Assembly (NCBI RefSeq): GCF_006483455.1 | Contig: NZ_PPPU01000041.1 | Location: 1-58,924 of the forward strand | Origin: Methylomonas koyamae | Lineage (GTDB): Bacteria; Pseudomonadota; Gammaproteobacteria; Methylococcales; Methylomonadaceae | Direction: 5' to 3' | DNA: 58,924 nt | Program-made: the position numbers and the translations under genes | In this document: one piece after another, positions 27,149-36,433 of the stretch | Layout: every line of letters begins with the position of its first letter | Numbering within the stretch: the first letter of the stretch is position 1 | Notes under the pieces: generated by a model | What the model was told of the DNA's origin: nothing | Seen by the model: only the letters and a program-made list of their open reading frames with translations | The model's database searches: none

Positions 27149-29233
27149 ATGTTAGCGAAATTGCTCAATACGATATTGCGGATTGCCGAGCCGGATGAAG
27201 AGGTGCCTCGATATCCACCATTCGCCAAAGGGCTGCCGGTGATCCCCGCAATTAAAATCCTAGAGTCTCAAGAAGAATTAATTAAAAAAATCAAACACTA
27301 TTTAGGTGTCACCGACCAGGAATATCAAGGGCGGGTATACCCCTTAATATTCAATTACGCGCGATTTGTGCATTTGTTACCTGCGTCGGAAAAGCATCAT
27401 CACCGCGGCGCCGGCGGGTTATTCCGTCATGGCCTAGAGGTCGGTTTTGAAGCTGTTTATAAATCCCATGGCGTGCTGTACGGCATGGATGAAAACCCAG
27501 GTAGACGAAAACAACTGACGCCACGCTGGCGATTGGCGATATTCATTGCCGGTATGTTGCATGATTTAGGCAAGCCGGTCACCGACGTTGAAATTAAATC
27601 CGAGGATGGCGCTCATACCTGCAATATAGTGGGGGACGATATTGAAACCTGGGCGAGGAAGCGCAAAATCCAACGGTATTATCTGAGTTGGCGAGTCAAC
27701 CGGAATGGCGACCATGAAATTGTTTCACCGACTTTAATCAATAAGGTCATCACACCCGAAGTTCAGGAGTATTTAAATGAATACGGGCCGGCTATCTACA
27801 AAGAAATGCTGCTCACAATTGCCGGCACCTCACACAACTCAAAGATGTACTCACTGGTAATGGATGCCGACTACCTCAGCGTAGAGAAAGACCTTAAAAA
27901 TAACTGCATACCCATTGACCCCTCGATAGGCGCACCGATTGAATGGTTCATATTAGACGCCATGCGGCAACAGATTAAAAACGGAGCGTGGACCGATAAT
28001 GCCAAAGGAGCGGTGGTTTGGCGTCTAAAAGAAGGCACCTTTATCCTGTGGGATGAAGCGGCAGAAGATATTAGCCGTTTGATCACGAAAAGCAATATTC
28101 CTGGAATACCAAAACACCCGGATACGCTAGCCGATATTCTGATCGATCGCCAGCTTGCAGTCCCATACCGTTTGAATCCGCAAACCGTCAGGCGCTACTG
28201 GACCATAAAGCCTAGCAGCATGGACCGGCCGCTTAGGGGGCTCAGGTTGACGGATCCGATGAACGTGTACACCGACTCACTGCCGTTGATCGTCGACGGA
28301 CACGTGATTCACATCGAGAACGAGACTGACGGTCAATCCGATGCGGTAGCACAGCATGGTGAGGCGGCCGTAACCCCAACAAATCACGATAGCGCGAACT
28401 CAACAGACCCTGATCTGACGAACGCGGAATCTGAACCAGAAATACCGTCCGGAGGTGTCGAGGAAATAGAGACCCCGATAAAGGCTCAACCGGCAACACC
28501 GCCCTCGGCGGCAACAAATCATTCCCAACCGAGTCCGGCCAGTCCTGCGCCGAACGCAGAGGACAATAGCAAGGTCAATACCGCGGAAACCCAAGCCGCC
28601 AGACAGTGGTTGGCCTCACAGCACGCGGCCGGCGCCTTGTTGATGCAAAGTCTTGACGCGATATCCGCGGAATATTTTCAAATACAACCGAATGGCCGCG
28701 TCTTGATGTTGCATCTGAATATCGCAGCGGCATTGGACCAAAAGCCCATCCATATCATCACGACAATAGACGCCGCCGGCATGATCGAAGTCGATCCGCG
28801 CAAACCCATGGTCAAGGTTACCGAACTGGGCGGCGTCAAGGGCGTACTGCTGAACAAAGAAACCAGCCGATACCTAACGGTATTGATCCAAAACGCGGAA
28901 ACGCCGCCGGTTCCCCCAACACCGCCTCAAATCGCCGCCACCCCTCCGAGTACCAACCGCCCAACACCAAGTCGCGGACAACCCCAGAGAGCGCATACAG
29001 CGCAACGCAATGCGACCCATGAGATTGATCAACTCATACAAGCGATTAAAGCCTTCGAACTGCCGCTTGCAGTCGATCAAACGGATGATAGCTTGATCGT
29101 GGATATGGTGTTACTGAGAGGTTATATCGAGGAACGGCAGTTATTCGAAATGAAACAGTTATTGCGATATGCCTTCGAACGACCGGATATTTCGATCGAT
29201 AACACCAATAAAAAATTCATCGTTAAAAAGTAA
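27149..29233 (+). CDS. traI: MOBH-family relaxase TraI (TraI_2 domain)
   Basis: A 694-residue conjugative relaxase that would nick the element at its transfer origin. The N-terminal domain has the MOBH histidine cluster H83-HHR-GAGGLFRH94 and an HD pair His138-Asp139 (AGMLHDLGK). Middle residues (about 380-500) are a Pro/Ala/Thr-rich linker. The C-terminus (about 500-694) resembles the TraI_2_C domain, with a winged-helix-like stretch AIKAFELPLAVDQTDDSLIVD. The next gene (traD) begins at the last base of the stop codon. Intact in length for this family. Confidence 0.88.
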   Translation: MLAKLLNTILRIAEPDEEVPRYPPFAKGLPVIPAIKILESQEELIKKIKHYLGVTDQEYQGRVYPLIFNYARFVHLLPASEKHHHRGAGGLFRHGLEVGFEAVYKSHGVLYGMDENPGRRKQLTPRWRLAIFIAGMLHDLGKPVTDVEIKSEDGAHTCNIVGDDIETWARKRKIQRYYLSWRVNRNGDHEIVSPTLINKVITPEVQEYLNEYGPAIYKEMLLTIAGTSHNSKMYSLVMDADYLSVEKDLKNNCIPIDPSIGAPIEWFILDAMRQQIKNGAWTDNAKGAVVWRLKEGTFILWDEAAEDISRLITKSNIPGIPKHPDTLADILIDRQLAVPYRLNPQTVRRYWTIKPSSMDRPLRGLRLTDPMNVYTDSLPLIVDGHVIHIENETDGQSDAVAQHGEAAVTPTNHDSANSTDPDLTNAESEPEIPSGGVEEIETPIKAQPATPPSAATNHSQPSPASPAPNAEDNSKVNTAETQAARQWLASQHAAGALLMQSLDAISAEYFQIQPNGRVLMLHLNIAAALDQKPIHIITTIDAAGMIEVDPRKPMVKVTELGGVKGVLLNKETSRYLTVLIQNAETPPVPPTPPQIAATPPSTNRPTPSRGQPQRAHTAQRNATHEIDQLIQAIKAFELPLAVDQTDDSLIVDMVLLRGYIEERQLFEMKQLLRYAFERPDISIDNTNKKFIVKK

Positions 29234-31077
29234 TGAAAGACGAATACGACTATCAATTACCCTGGCGGCCCAATTACGAGATTACGGCCATTGTGGTCTG
29301 GATCGCCTTTGGTCTTGTGGCGTATTTGATGTATCGGTTTTCGGAATTACCGAGCGAACCTTTTAACGGACTCATGGTGGCGTGCGTCTTTATGGCGGTC
29401 AAGCGCGTGCCGGCCTCGGCCGGGGTGTGGTATCGAAAGCACCGGCTCAATTACTTCAAATTTCAGCGGTTCAATGTCGCCAGTCTGGCCGGTATTGTTC
29501 GGCGCCACCCGGATCAATGGTGGTTAGGCTGGGGATTCGAGTGGAACCAAAAGCACGCCCAATTGGCTTACGACATCCAGAAGCGCGATTTAACCGGATT
29601 AATCCCGGTCAATCATGATCGGATGGGGGCGACATGGATCCATGGGTTAGGCTTAACCGAGGATTACATTCGGCAAGCGATCTCGCATAGCGCCGGCCAC
29701 ACCTTGATCGTTGGCACCACTGGTGCCGGAAAGACCCGCTTGTTCGACATCTTGGTGACACAGGCGGTGTTGCGTAACGAAGCCGTGATTATCATCGATC
29801 CCAAAGGCGACAAAGATCTGAAATGGTGCGCCGAACGCGCGTGCCGACTTTCGCGGAACCCGGACCGGTTTGTCTACTTCCATCCGGCTTTTCCGGACGA
29901 AAGCGTCCGTATCGATCCGTTAAAGAATTTCAACCGCTCGTCCGAGTTGGCCAGCCGAATTGCCGCGGTCAGTCCTGGTGAATCCGGTTCGGATCCGTTC
30001 AAGGCTTTTGGGCAAAAAGCCTTGGATAACATCGTCCAAGGCCTGTTTGCGGCCGAAGAGCAACCGTCCCTGGTGAAGTTACGGACTTACCTGGAAGGCG
30101 GCTCGGTGCCGTTGGTGATTAAAGCCTTGGTGCGTTATTTCGACAAGGTGCTCCAATTCGATTGGCGCAGTAGTATCGGAATGAAAAGAATGGATCTGAA
30201 CGACAAAACTGCGCAGTTGCTGGTCAAATTTTACCGGGAGCGAGTCCAGCAGGAACGGCAGAACACCGACCTGGAGGGGCTGATTTCCATGTTCGAACAC
30301 GACCGCACGCATTTCAGCAAAATGATCGCCTCCTTATTGCCGCTGATGAATATGCTGACCTCCGGCAGCTTAGGCGCATTGTTGTCGCCGGACCAAAGCG
30401 ACTCGAACGATACACGGGCAATTACCGACGCGGCCGAAATCATTAAAGGCGCTAAAGTCGCATACATCGGTCTGGATTCCTTATCGGACAGCATGGTCGG
30501 CAGTGCTATCGGCTCCATTCTGTTGGCCGATCTGGCGGCTGTCGCCGGCGACCGGTACAACCACGGCGTCGATAATCGGCCGGTCAATATTTTTGTCGAC
30601 GAAGCGGCCGAAGTGATTAACGACCCGTGCATCCAGCTCTTGAACAAAGGTCGCGGCGCACAATTCCGGTTGTTTATTGCCACCCAAACCTTTGCGGACT
30701 TTTCGGCCAGACTGGGTTCCGAAGCCAAGGCCAGACAAATACTGGCCAACCTCAACAACTTGATCGCGCTCCGGGTGATGGACGCCGAGACTCAGACCTA
30801 TATCACCGACAACCTGCCCAAAACCCGATTGAAGTACATCATGAGAACCCAGGGAGTTTCTACCCATTCAGCGAATCCAGCGGTATTTTCCGGAAATATC
30901 GGCGAGCGATTAATGGAGGAAGAGGGCGACTTATTCGCCCCGCAGTTATTAGGCCAATTGCCTGATCTACATTACATCGCCAAATTATCTGGCGGCCGCA
31001 TCGTCAAGGGCCGTCTGCCGATACTGATCTCTGACTTGGACAAGGAAAAAACCCATGCCTCGCAAAAAAATGCCTAA
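29233..31077 (+). CDS. traD: type IV coupling protein TraD (SXT type)
   Basis: A 614-residue inner-membrane ATPase that delivers the relaxase-DNA complex to the mating channel. Two hydrophobic N-terminal segments (about 18-60) anchor it. Walker A is G161TTGAGKT168 and Walker B is NIFVDE with Asp456-Glu457; a TraD/VirD4-type ATQTFADFSARLG segment follows. It overlaps traI by one base and the next gene by 23 bp, so the module is tightly coupled. No type IV secretion genes follow within the window. Confidence 0.88.
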   Translation: MKDEYDYQLPWRPNYEITAIVVWIAFGLVAYLMYRFSELPSEPFNGLMVACVFMAVKRVPASAGVWYRKHRLNYFKFQRFNVASLAGIVRRHPDQWWLGWGFEWNQKHAQLAYDIQKRDLTGLIPVNHDRMGATWIHGLGLTEDYIRQAISHSAGHTLIVGTTGAGKTRLFDILVTQAVLRNEAVIIIDPKGDKDLKWCAERACRLSRNPDRFVYFHPAFPDESVRIDPLKNFNRSSELASRIAAVSPGESGSDPFKAFGQKALDNIVQGLFAAEEQPSLVKLRTYLEGGSVPLVIKALVRYFDKVLQFDWRSSIGMKRMDLNDKTAQLLVKFYRERVQQERQNTDLEGLISMFEHDRTHFSKMIASLLPLMNMLTSGSLGALLSPDQSDSNDTRAITDAAEIIKGAKVAYIGLDSLSDSMVGSAIGSILLADLAAVAGDRYNHGVDNRPVNIFVDEAAEVINDPCIQLLNKGRGAQFRLFIATQTFADFSARLGSEAKARQILANLNNLIALRVMDAETQTYITDNLPKTRLKYIMRTQGVSTHSANPAVFSGNIGERLMEEEGDLFAPQLLGQLPDLHYIAKLSGGRIVKGRLPILISDLDKEKTHASQKNA

Positions 31078-31453
31078 ACCCAAACAAACCGCGGAAGAAA
31101 TCATGCTGAATCGATGGCGCAAATTAAACCCAACCGAGAATCGAGATTTGCAAATACTGGAATTGGATTGGCCGGTTGCGATCGACATTCTCCAAGCGGC
31201 GATCAAGATCATGACCGATCATCACCATAAAGCAGATCAATTGGAGGACGTGATCACGCAGTTGATGTCTCACGTACTGAGCGGTTACGCGCAGGCATCC
31301 CAACAGCATCATACGGACGATGCTTACCGGCTGCACCGTACGGTCGAATCGATTCAGCGCTTCTTGCTCCACAGGTACGCAACGGACATACCGATTGAGA
31401 CCTTGGTGGCTAACCCCAAGGTCGTCGCCTTGATCCAGCGAGCAGCGGCGTAA
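31055..31453 (+). CDS. small ICE protein of unknown function
   Basis: A 132-residue basic, helix-rich protein (MPRKKMPKPK start, LEDVITQLMSHVLSGYAQASQQHH in the middle). Its start lies inside the end of traD (23-bp overlap) and the next gene follows by 2 bp, which ties it to the transfer operon. I recognise no domain. A cytosolic accessory role in transfer is inferred from position only. Confidence 0.65.
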   Translation: MPRKKMPKPKQTAEEIMLNRWRKLNPTENRDLQILELDWPVAIDILQAAIKIMTDHHHKADQLEDVITQLMSHVLSGYAQASQQHHTDDAYRLHRTVESIQRFLLHRYATDIPIETLVANPKVVALIQRAAA

Positions 31454-31455
31454 TT

Positions 31456-32088
31456 ATGACCAAGAGCCTCATCGTCACCTTGATCTTCTGGATCGCCGAA
31501 GTATTTTTGATTGCGGTATTGGTGTCTGACCAATGGTTAACCAATATGCAAGATGCCGAAGACCGGATGATCATCGAATATCTGGGCGCTGACAACGATC
31601 GGCGGATTCGGGATGAAGCCAATGCGGTATTCAACGTCCTACTGGTGGAAACCGACATTCAACGTAACGTGTACCATTTTTTCATCCCTACCGTTGCCGA
31701 GCGCGAGAAATCGGTTGGGTTTGAACATTTCGGGCAGACCGATTATTTCCCCCTCGTCCAAAGTAAACTGGACGTGCTATTCGGGACGTTTTACCAATCG
31801 TTGCGGCGCTTTTTCTTACTGTTGTCCTGGTGGCCGTTTTTAATCGCCGTCGCCATACCCAGTGCGGTGGACGGCTTGGTGCAACGCAAAATCAAGCAAT
31901 CCAACTTCGATTATTCCAGCCCGTTGGCGCACCGGTATAGCTTCTACACCGTCATCGGCATTATCTACTTGCTGCTGCTCGGCTTGACCTTCCCATTTCC
32001 GATCCCGCCGCAGGCGATGCCGATGGCCTGTGTCGGCATCGCCTTTGCGATGAACGTCTATTTTGCTCACACCCAGAAACGAGTATAG
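31456..32088 (+). CDS. ICE membrane protein, DUF4400/TIGR03747-like
   Basis: A 210-residue protein with a hydrophobic N-terminal segment (about 5-24), a soluble region and a cluster of C-terminal membrane segments (about 115-140, 165-185, 188-205). Layout and position after traD match the DUF4400 integrating-conjugative-element membrane protein. The role in transfer is not established. The preceding gene ends 2 bp upstream. Confidence 0.75.
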   Translation: MTKSLIVTLIFWIAEVFLIAVLVSDQWLTNMQDAEDRMIIEYLGADNDRRIRDEANAVFNVLLVETDIQRNVYHFFIPTVAEREKSVGFEHFGQTDYFPLVQSKLDVLFGTFYQSLRRFFLLLSWWPFLIAVAIPSAVDGLVQRKIKQSNFDYSSPLAHRYSFYTVIGIIYLLLLGLTFPFPIPPQAMPMACVGIAFAMNVYFAHTQKRV

Positions 32089-32102
32089 CCAGGAGAACCT
32101 GT

Positions 32103-32594
32103 ATGAATCCATCCGGACAGACCGGCCGCTTAGTAGTCCTGTTAAGTCTGTTTCTTCTAACAGGTACCGCTCAGGCACAGAGACTGGTTGGTGTCGTAAT
32201 AGGCGTGCACGACGGCGACACGCTGACCTTGCTCACCGACGACCGGCAGACCTTAAAAGTGCGCTTGGCCAAGATCGATGCGCCTGAACTCAGTCAAGCC
32301 TATGGTCAGGCCGCCAAACACGGACTATCCGACACCACCTACCGCCGCCGAGTTACGGTCGAATATACCCAGCAAGACCGCTACGGCCGCCTTATTGGCC
32401 ACGTCGACGTGGGCGGTCAGGACGTTAACTTGGCACAAGTAGCCAAGGGCTTGGCCTGGGTGTATCGGCAATACAGCAATGATCCGGTATTTCTTCAAGC
32501 CGAGCGCACCGCTCAAGCCAGTCACCTCGGGTTATGGCAAGATCCAAATCCTATTGCCCCTTGGGAATTTAGACACGCCGAGGATGCAAGATGA
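32103..32594 (+). CDS. exported thermonuclease (SNase-like)
   Basis: A 163-residue protein with a signal peptide (LLSLFLLTGTAQAQ, cleavage near residue 26). A staphylococcal-nuclease domain follows, with VHDGDTLTL, VRLAKIDAPE and the QQDRYGRLIGH stretch, which hold the Asp, Arg and Glu catalytic positions. Such Ca-dependent nucleases cut single- and double-stranded DNA or RNA outside the cytoplasm. ICEs of this type often carry one next to the coupling-protein module. The following gene overlaps by 4 bp. Confidence 0.85.
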   Translation: MNPSGQTGRLVVLLSLFLLTGTAQAQRLVGVVIGVHDGDTLTLLTDDRQTLKVRLAKIDAPELSQAYGQAAKHGLSDTTYRRRVTVEYTQQDRYGRLIGHVDVGGQDVNLAQVAKGLAWVYRQYSNDPVFLQAERTAQASHLGLWQDPNPIAPWEFRHAEDAR

Positions 32595-32953
32595 AGATGG
32601 CGAAAGCGAATCCGGCAGACCTCGACATGGCCCTTGAACTGGCGTACGCGTTGGAGGCCATCAGCAGCCGATACGGCGGCACCATGCCCGAGAAAATCGC
32701 CAAGCCGCAAGACGAGGAAGACGCCGCTGAGCCCTTTTCTGTTGAGGACGGTGAGAACTGCCGGCGTGTGTGCGCATACCTGATTCGTTTGGCACGTAGC
32801 GCGTCCTTATTCCGCGTCGTCATGGGAATGACCGTGTTGCTGGATCCGACAAACAAGGTCGTGGACCCCACCGCCAGCACATTGGAGCATCACCCCGACA
32901 CGCTAGCCGCACTGGCGGCAATGGCCAAGTCTGCGTCGGACGGCAGAGAATAA
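32591..32953 (+). CDS. small protein of unknown function at the end of the ICE module
   Basis: A 120-residue, Ala/Glu-rich cytosolic protein (DLDMALELAYALEAISSRY, AAEPFSVEDGENCRRVCAYLIRLAR). Translationally coupled to the nuclease gene (ATGA overlap) and 17 bp before the MBOAT gene. No family recognised. Confidence 0.6.
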   Translation: MKMAKANPADLDMALELAYALEAISSRYGGTMPEKIAKPQDEEDAAEPFSVEDGENCRRVCAYLIRLARSASLFRVVMGMTVLLDPTNKVVDPTASTLEHHPDTLAALAAMAKSASDGRE

Positions 32954-32970
32954 CCCAGAGCGACGTCGAC

Positions 32971-34383
32971 GTGCTGTTTACCGCCCCCGAATTCATGTAC
33001 CTGTTTCTGCCGGCGACCGTGCTGTTGTGGTGGTGGCTCATGTCGCGACACTACGGAGAGATCGCGCAATGGTTCATCGTCGGCTGCTCGGTGTTGTTCT
33101 ATGCAGCATGGAGCGCCGAGTACGCCTTGCTCTTGGTCGTCAACGCCTTACTGAATTTCTATTGGGGCAAACGGATTGCCGTCACTCACTCCAAAATCAG
33201 GTTAGTCTTGGGCGTTGTGTACAACCTGGGGCTTCTGGCCTACTTCAAATACGCCGATTTTCTGATCGAGACCAGCAACGCGCTGACCGGTAGCCAATGG
33301 CCATTGCTGCAGGTGATCCTGCCGCTCGGAATCTCGTTTTTCACCTTTCAGGCGATTGCCTATTTAGTCGATTGTGCCAAAGGCCGGGTCGATGATTTCG
33401 ATCTTGGCCGTTTTGCGTTTTCCATTTCGTTTTTTCCGCATCTGATTGCCGGCCCGATCCTGCATTATTCCGACATCATGCCGCAGCTCCGGCAAGGCAT
33501 CCGCTTCGATCCGGAACGCATGACCAAAGGCTTGTTCCTGTTTGCGGCCGGACTGTGCAAAAAGACCGTGATCGCCGACCGCTTGGCGGCCGTGGTGGAT
33601 CCCTTGTTTGGACTCAGCGATCAGCTCACCGTGTGCGAGGCCTGGGTAGCGGCCGTGGGGTATGGCTTGCAAATCTACTTCGACTTCTCGGGCTACTGCG
33701 ACATGGCCATCGGCATCGGACTGATGTTCGGACTCGTGCTCCCGCAAAACTTCGCTTCGCCGTATCAAGCCGGCACGATCGCCGACTTCTGGAAGCGTTG
33801 GCATATCACGCTCTCGCGGTTTCTGCGCGACTATCTGTACATCCCGTTAGGCGGTAACAGGCTAGGCTTTTATCGTGGATTGTGGGCCGCGGCCATCACG
33901 ATGCTACTAGGCGGCTTATGGCACGGTGCCGCCTGGACCTTCGTCGCCTGGGGAGCGATGCACGGCGCCATGATCGCGCTTTATCGGCTATGGACCAGGA
34001 CCGGTTATACGATGCCGGGTTATCTGGCCAGAACCTTGACCTTGCTTGGAGTGTTTTTCGCCTGGGTGCTATTCCGGGCGGCGAGTATTGACCAGGCACT
34101 AGACATCTGGCAGGCGATGTTGGGACTCAACGGGATATCGGTGCCGGTCATGCTCGCCGGCTGGTTCGGGTCCGAGACGGTTCCGATATCGGGGCTGGTC
34201 AACGGCCTGGACATGCTCGCCATCGGCTTCCTACTGGCGATTTGTCTACGCTACCGCAATGCACAAGCGCAACTCGACACTTTCACCCCGGATCTGAAGG
34301 CACTCGCGAAGTTTGCCGGTTTATTCTTCGCCGGCACCTGGCTATCGGCAGCCCATGAAAGCTTCATCTACTGGTCGTTCTAA
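32971..34383 (+). CDS. MBOAT-family O-acetyltransferase (AlgI-like)
   Basis: A 470-residue polytopic protein starting at GTG (MLFTAPEFMYLFLP, a typical AlgI-type opening). It has the catalytic MBOAT motif WHGAAWTFVAWGAMHG with His318, and AGPILHYSDIMPQ plus DFSGYCDMAIGIG upstream. AlgI-like proteins pass acetyl groups across the membrane to polysaccharide. It follows ICE genes with 17 bp spacing and precedes an SGNH-like partner, so the pair probably modifies an exported polymer. The substrate is unknown. It appears to be ICE cargo. Confidence 0.88.
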   Translation: MLFTAPEFMYLFLPATVLLWWWLMSRHYGEIAQWFIVGCSVLFYAAWSAEYALLLVVNALLNFYWGKRIAVTHSKIRLVLGVVYNLGLLAYFKYADFLIETSNALTGSQWPLLQVILPLGISFFTFQAIAYLVDCAKGRVDDFDLGRFAFSISFFPHLIAGPILHYSDIMPQLRQGIRFDPERMTKGLFLFAAGLCKKTVIADRLAAVVDPLFGLSDQLTVCEAWVAAVGYGLQIYFDFSGYCDMAIGIGLMFGLVLPQNFASPYQAGTIADFWKRWHITLSRFLRDYLYIPLGGNRLGFYRGLWAAAITMLLGGLWHGAAWTFVAWGAMHGAMIALYRLWTRTGYTMPGYLARTLTLLGVFFAWVLFRAASIDQALDIWQAMLGLNGISVPVMLAGWFGSETVPISGLVNGLDMLAIGFLLAICLRYRNAQAQLDTFTPDLKALAKFAGLFFAGTWLSAAHESFIYWSF

Positions 34384-35392
34384 TTTCGGCCATTTCTGGC
34401 GTGCCGCTTTGGCCGTGAGCGTGTTGATTGGCGGGGCGATGCCGGTGTGGAATTGGCTGGTGAATCCCTACCAAGTGTTCGATGTCGACCAAGGCATCGG
34501 CGAACCTTACACATCACCAGCGACCAACGAGCGTTACCGCAAGGTGAGCCATCTGTTGAATCAGATATCGGCGCCGGACCCGGAGCAGCCGATTGATTGC
34601 CTTCTGGTCGGGTCATCGGTGATGGGCTTGCTCGACCCACCGCTCTTGGCGCAGTATTTCCCTGAAGGCCGGTGCTACAACCTAGCATTCTTGGCGGGGC
34701 GGCCGGGTGAGATCCTAGCCACGTTAAAAGCGCTGATCGCGCAAGGACTGCCGCTTAAGCACATCGTCTACGGATTGGAGCCGTTCGTCTTTTCCGACCC
34801 GGTAAACGACGGCCCAGCCAATCGATTGCATCCGGTCGTGACCGGCGAATCGCGCTGGAAATTCTATTTTGATTACCTGTTCGAACCCAGCCTTGGCGAT
34901 GGGATAGGGTATCTGTTCGACGCCTTAAACCACACCATTTCCGTTAGATACGATATAGACCATACCGGCCGGTATCAATTGGTCCGGTACGAGACGGAAA
35001 TACAGAGAAACGAAACTGAATTCGTCAACAGACAATTCGAGCAGGGTAGGGGACCCAAGTCTGTTTCGCCTTGGATAATGACGCGATTCGACGAGTTTAA
35101 ATCGCTGGTGGAGTTTCTAAATAGCCAACAGATCGAAGCTCAATATTATTTAAACCCGCTACATCCGAGTATTGCGAAAGTCTACGGGACATCGGAATTG
35201 GAGGAGTTCAAAACCCGGATTTCGAGTAGAACCGGTGGCCGGAATATTCCCGACTGCTCACTCTTGCTGAGTGAAAACGCGAATATCCGATTTTACGATT
35301 ACAAGCATTTTCGGACGACGGAATCGACAACGGTGTTGGACTGTGCGTTAGGACATGGCTCAAGTCAAAGTCGACAGCAGAGTGGCAGGTGA
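34355..35392 (+). CDS. AlgJ/AlgX-like SGNH-type partner of the MBOAT protein
   Basis: The first ATG in frame (34355, overlapping the MBOAT gene by 29 bp) gives 345 residues; a TTG at 34313 is less likely. One N-terminal membrane anchor (about 14-32) leads into a domain with LLVGSSVM (Ser87/Ser88), NLAFLAGRPGEIL and a late D315-YKH318, consistent with the Ser and DxxH of SGNH hydrolases. Periplasmic acetyl transfer or removal is likely. The last 20 residues lack the usual end of the family, so the C-terminus may be altered. Confidence 0.65.
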   Translation: MKASSTGRSNFGHFWRAALAVSVLIGGAMPVWNWLVNPYQVFDVDQGIGEPYTSPATNERYRKVSHLLNQISAPDPEQPIDCLLVGSSVMGLLDPPLLAQYFPEGRCYNLAFLAGRPGEILATLKALIAQGLPLKHIVYGLEPFVFSDPVNDGPANRLHPVVTGESRWKFYFDYLFEPSLGDGIGYLFDALNHTISVRYDIDHTGRYQLVRYETEIQRNETEFVNRQFEQGRGPKSVSPWIMTRFDEFKSLVEFLNSQQIEAQYYLNPLHPSIAKVYGTSELEEFKTRISSRTGGRNIPDCSLLLSENANIRFYDYKHFRTTESTTVLDCALGHGSSQSRQQSGR

Positions 35393-35587
35393 TCGACAGA
35401 CGTATTTGCACAGTTGAAAAGATAACAGTAAATATCGACTGGACCACGACAGACCAACGGCGCGAAAAACGCGTCATTCGGAGCTGAGGACGTGCGGCTA
35501 GCTTTTACAGAAACCTCGCTTGCGGTTGAAGCGTCGGCCTAGGAACCCACCGAATCATCTTCCTTTGGGGGAGGCTGCGAAAGCTCT

Positions 35588-36004
35588 TTAGTTAGGAAGA
35601 GAAGGTAAAAACGGATTGTTAATGACTAACGGGCCAATAGCTTGACCATGTTGCATGTCTTCCGAATACAATATTGAGCACCCGGCGTCCAGCGCCGCGC
35701 TGACAATCATGCTGTCATACAACGAAAAACCAAATTGTTCGGCAATCGCCAAACCTTGTTCGTGGATGCTGACGCTCAAAGCTTGAGTTTCACAGATACT
35801 TCGGATAATCGACAAGGTTTCGCGGATTTCGACATACGTCATCTTCAGCTTGCGCGACGCTACCGACGCAAATTCATTCAACACCTGCACATTGATTACG
35901 CCGCCGAAGGCGATAATATCTTCGGCGCGGTCTGCTTTTTGATTGTCCTCAGACAGTAAATACAGCAAGACGTTGGTATCGAGAAACGGCTTAGCGGTTT
36001 TCAT
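35588..36004 (-). CDS. vapC: VapC-like PIN-domain toxin
   Basis: The ATG at 36004 gives 138 residues opening with MKTAKPFLDTNVLLYLL. Asp9 and a later SLYDSMIVSAAL Asp are PIN active-site positions; a mid-protein Glu (VLNEFASV) is the third. PIN toxins are Mg-dependent RNases that usually cleave tRNA or rRNA. The start overlaps the antitoxin gene end by 14 bp. A longer reading to 36049 has no support. Confidence 0.85.
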   Translation of the reverse strand: MKTAKPFLDTNVLLYLLSEDNQKADRAEDIIAFGGVINVQVLNEFASVASRKLKMTYVEIRETLSIIRSICETQALSVSIHEQGLAIAEQFGFSLYDSMIVSAALDAGCSILYSEDMQHGQAIGPLVINNPFLPSLPN

Positions 36005-36224
36005 TCGCTTCCAGGCGGTCAAACTTAAAATCAGCGGGTAGGCGCCCACGAAATTGATGCAATTTGGCTAACAACGTCTTTACCGAAGGTTTTTTCTCTA
36101 GTTCAAACACCCGTTCGCCGGCGATATGTACTTCAATGTCATCGCCTTCCTTTAACTCTAACGCTTCTACCACCGTGGCGGGCAAACGAATAGCTAAACT
36201 ATTACCCCATTTTGCGACTTGCAT
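35991..36224 (-). CDS. AbrB/SpoVT-type antitoxin
   Basis: The ATG at 36224 with GAGAGAGG just upstream gives 77 residues starting MQVAKWGNSLAIRLPATVV, the swapped-hairpin AbrB/MazE DNA-binding fold (ELKEGDDIEVHIAGERVFEL). The C-terminal tail binds and blocks the toxin. It is translated just ahead of the PIN toxin. It probably binds the palindrome at 36248-36271. Confidence 0.85.
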   Translation of the reverse strand: MQVAKWGNSLAIRLPATVVEALELKEGDDIEVHIAGERVFELEKKPSVKTLLAKLHQFRGRLPADFKFDRLEANENR

Positions 36225-36247
36225 GTGCCTCTCTCGACTCATTAAAA

Positions 36248-36271
36248 GATATACATAGCATATTGTATATC
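36248..36271 (-). promoter_or_regulatory. operator-like palindrome for the AbrB-PIN module
   Basis: GATATACA and TGTATATC form perfect 8-bp arms around an 8-bp spacer, 24 bp upstream of the antitoxin start. AbrB-type antitoxins repress their own promoters through such sites, so this is the probable autoregulatory operator. AT-rich promoter hexamers overlap it but are not assigned precisely. Confidence 0.6.
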
Positions 36272-36433
36272 CATGAGGCGATGAATGCTATTGCCTCTCA
36301 TGGTCAACCCTAAGCCGATGATCGAAATCTGCGGAAACCCCGCCGTTCTGGCGCAAACCAGCCACCCATTCCGATTAAAACCGCCACTGGTGTTAACCGG
36401 CGTGTAAATTTTTCCAATTTTTGATCAAAATGA

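Noticed and set aside
36248-36271. AT-rich palindrome considered as a transposon end
   Set aside because: Its place just upstream of an AbrB antitoxin gene is better explained as the module's operator.
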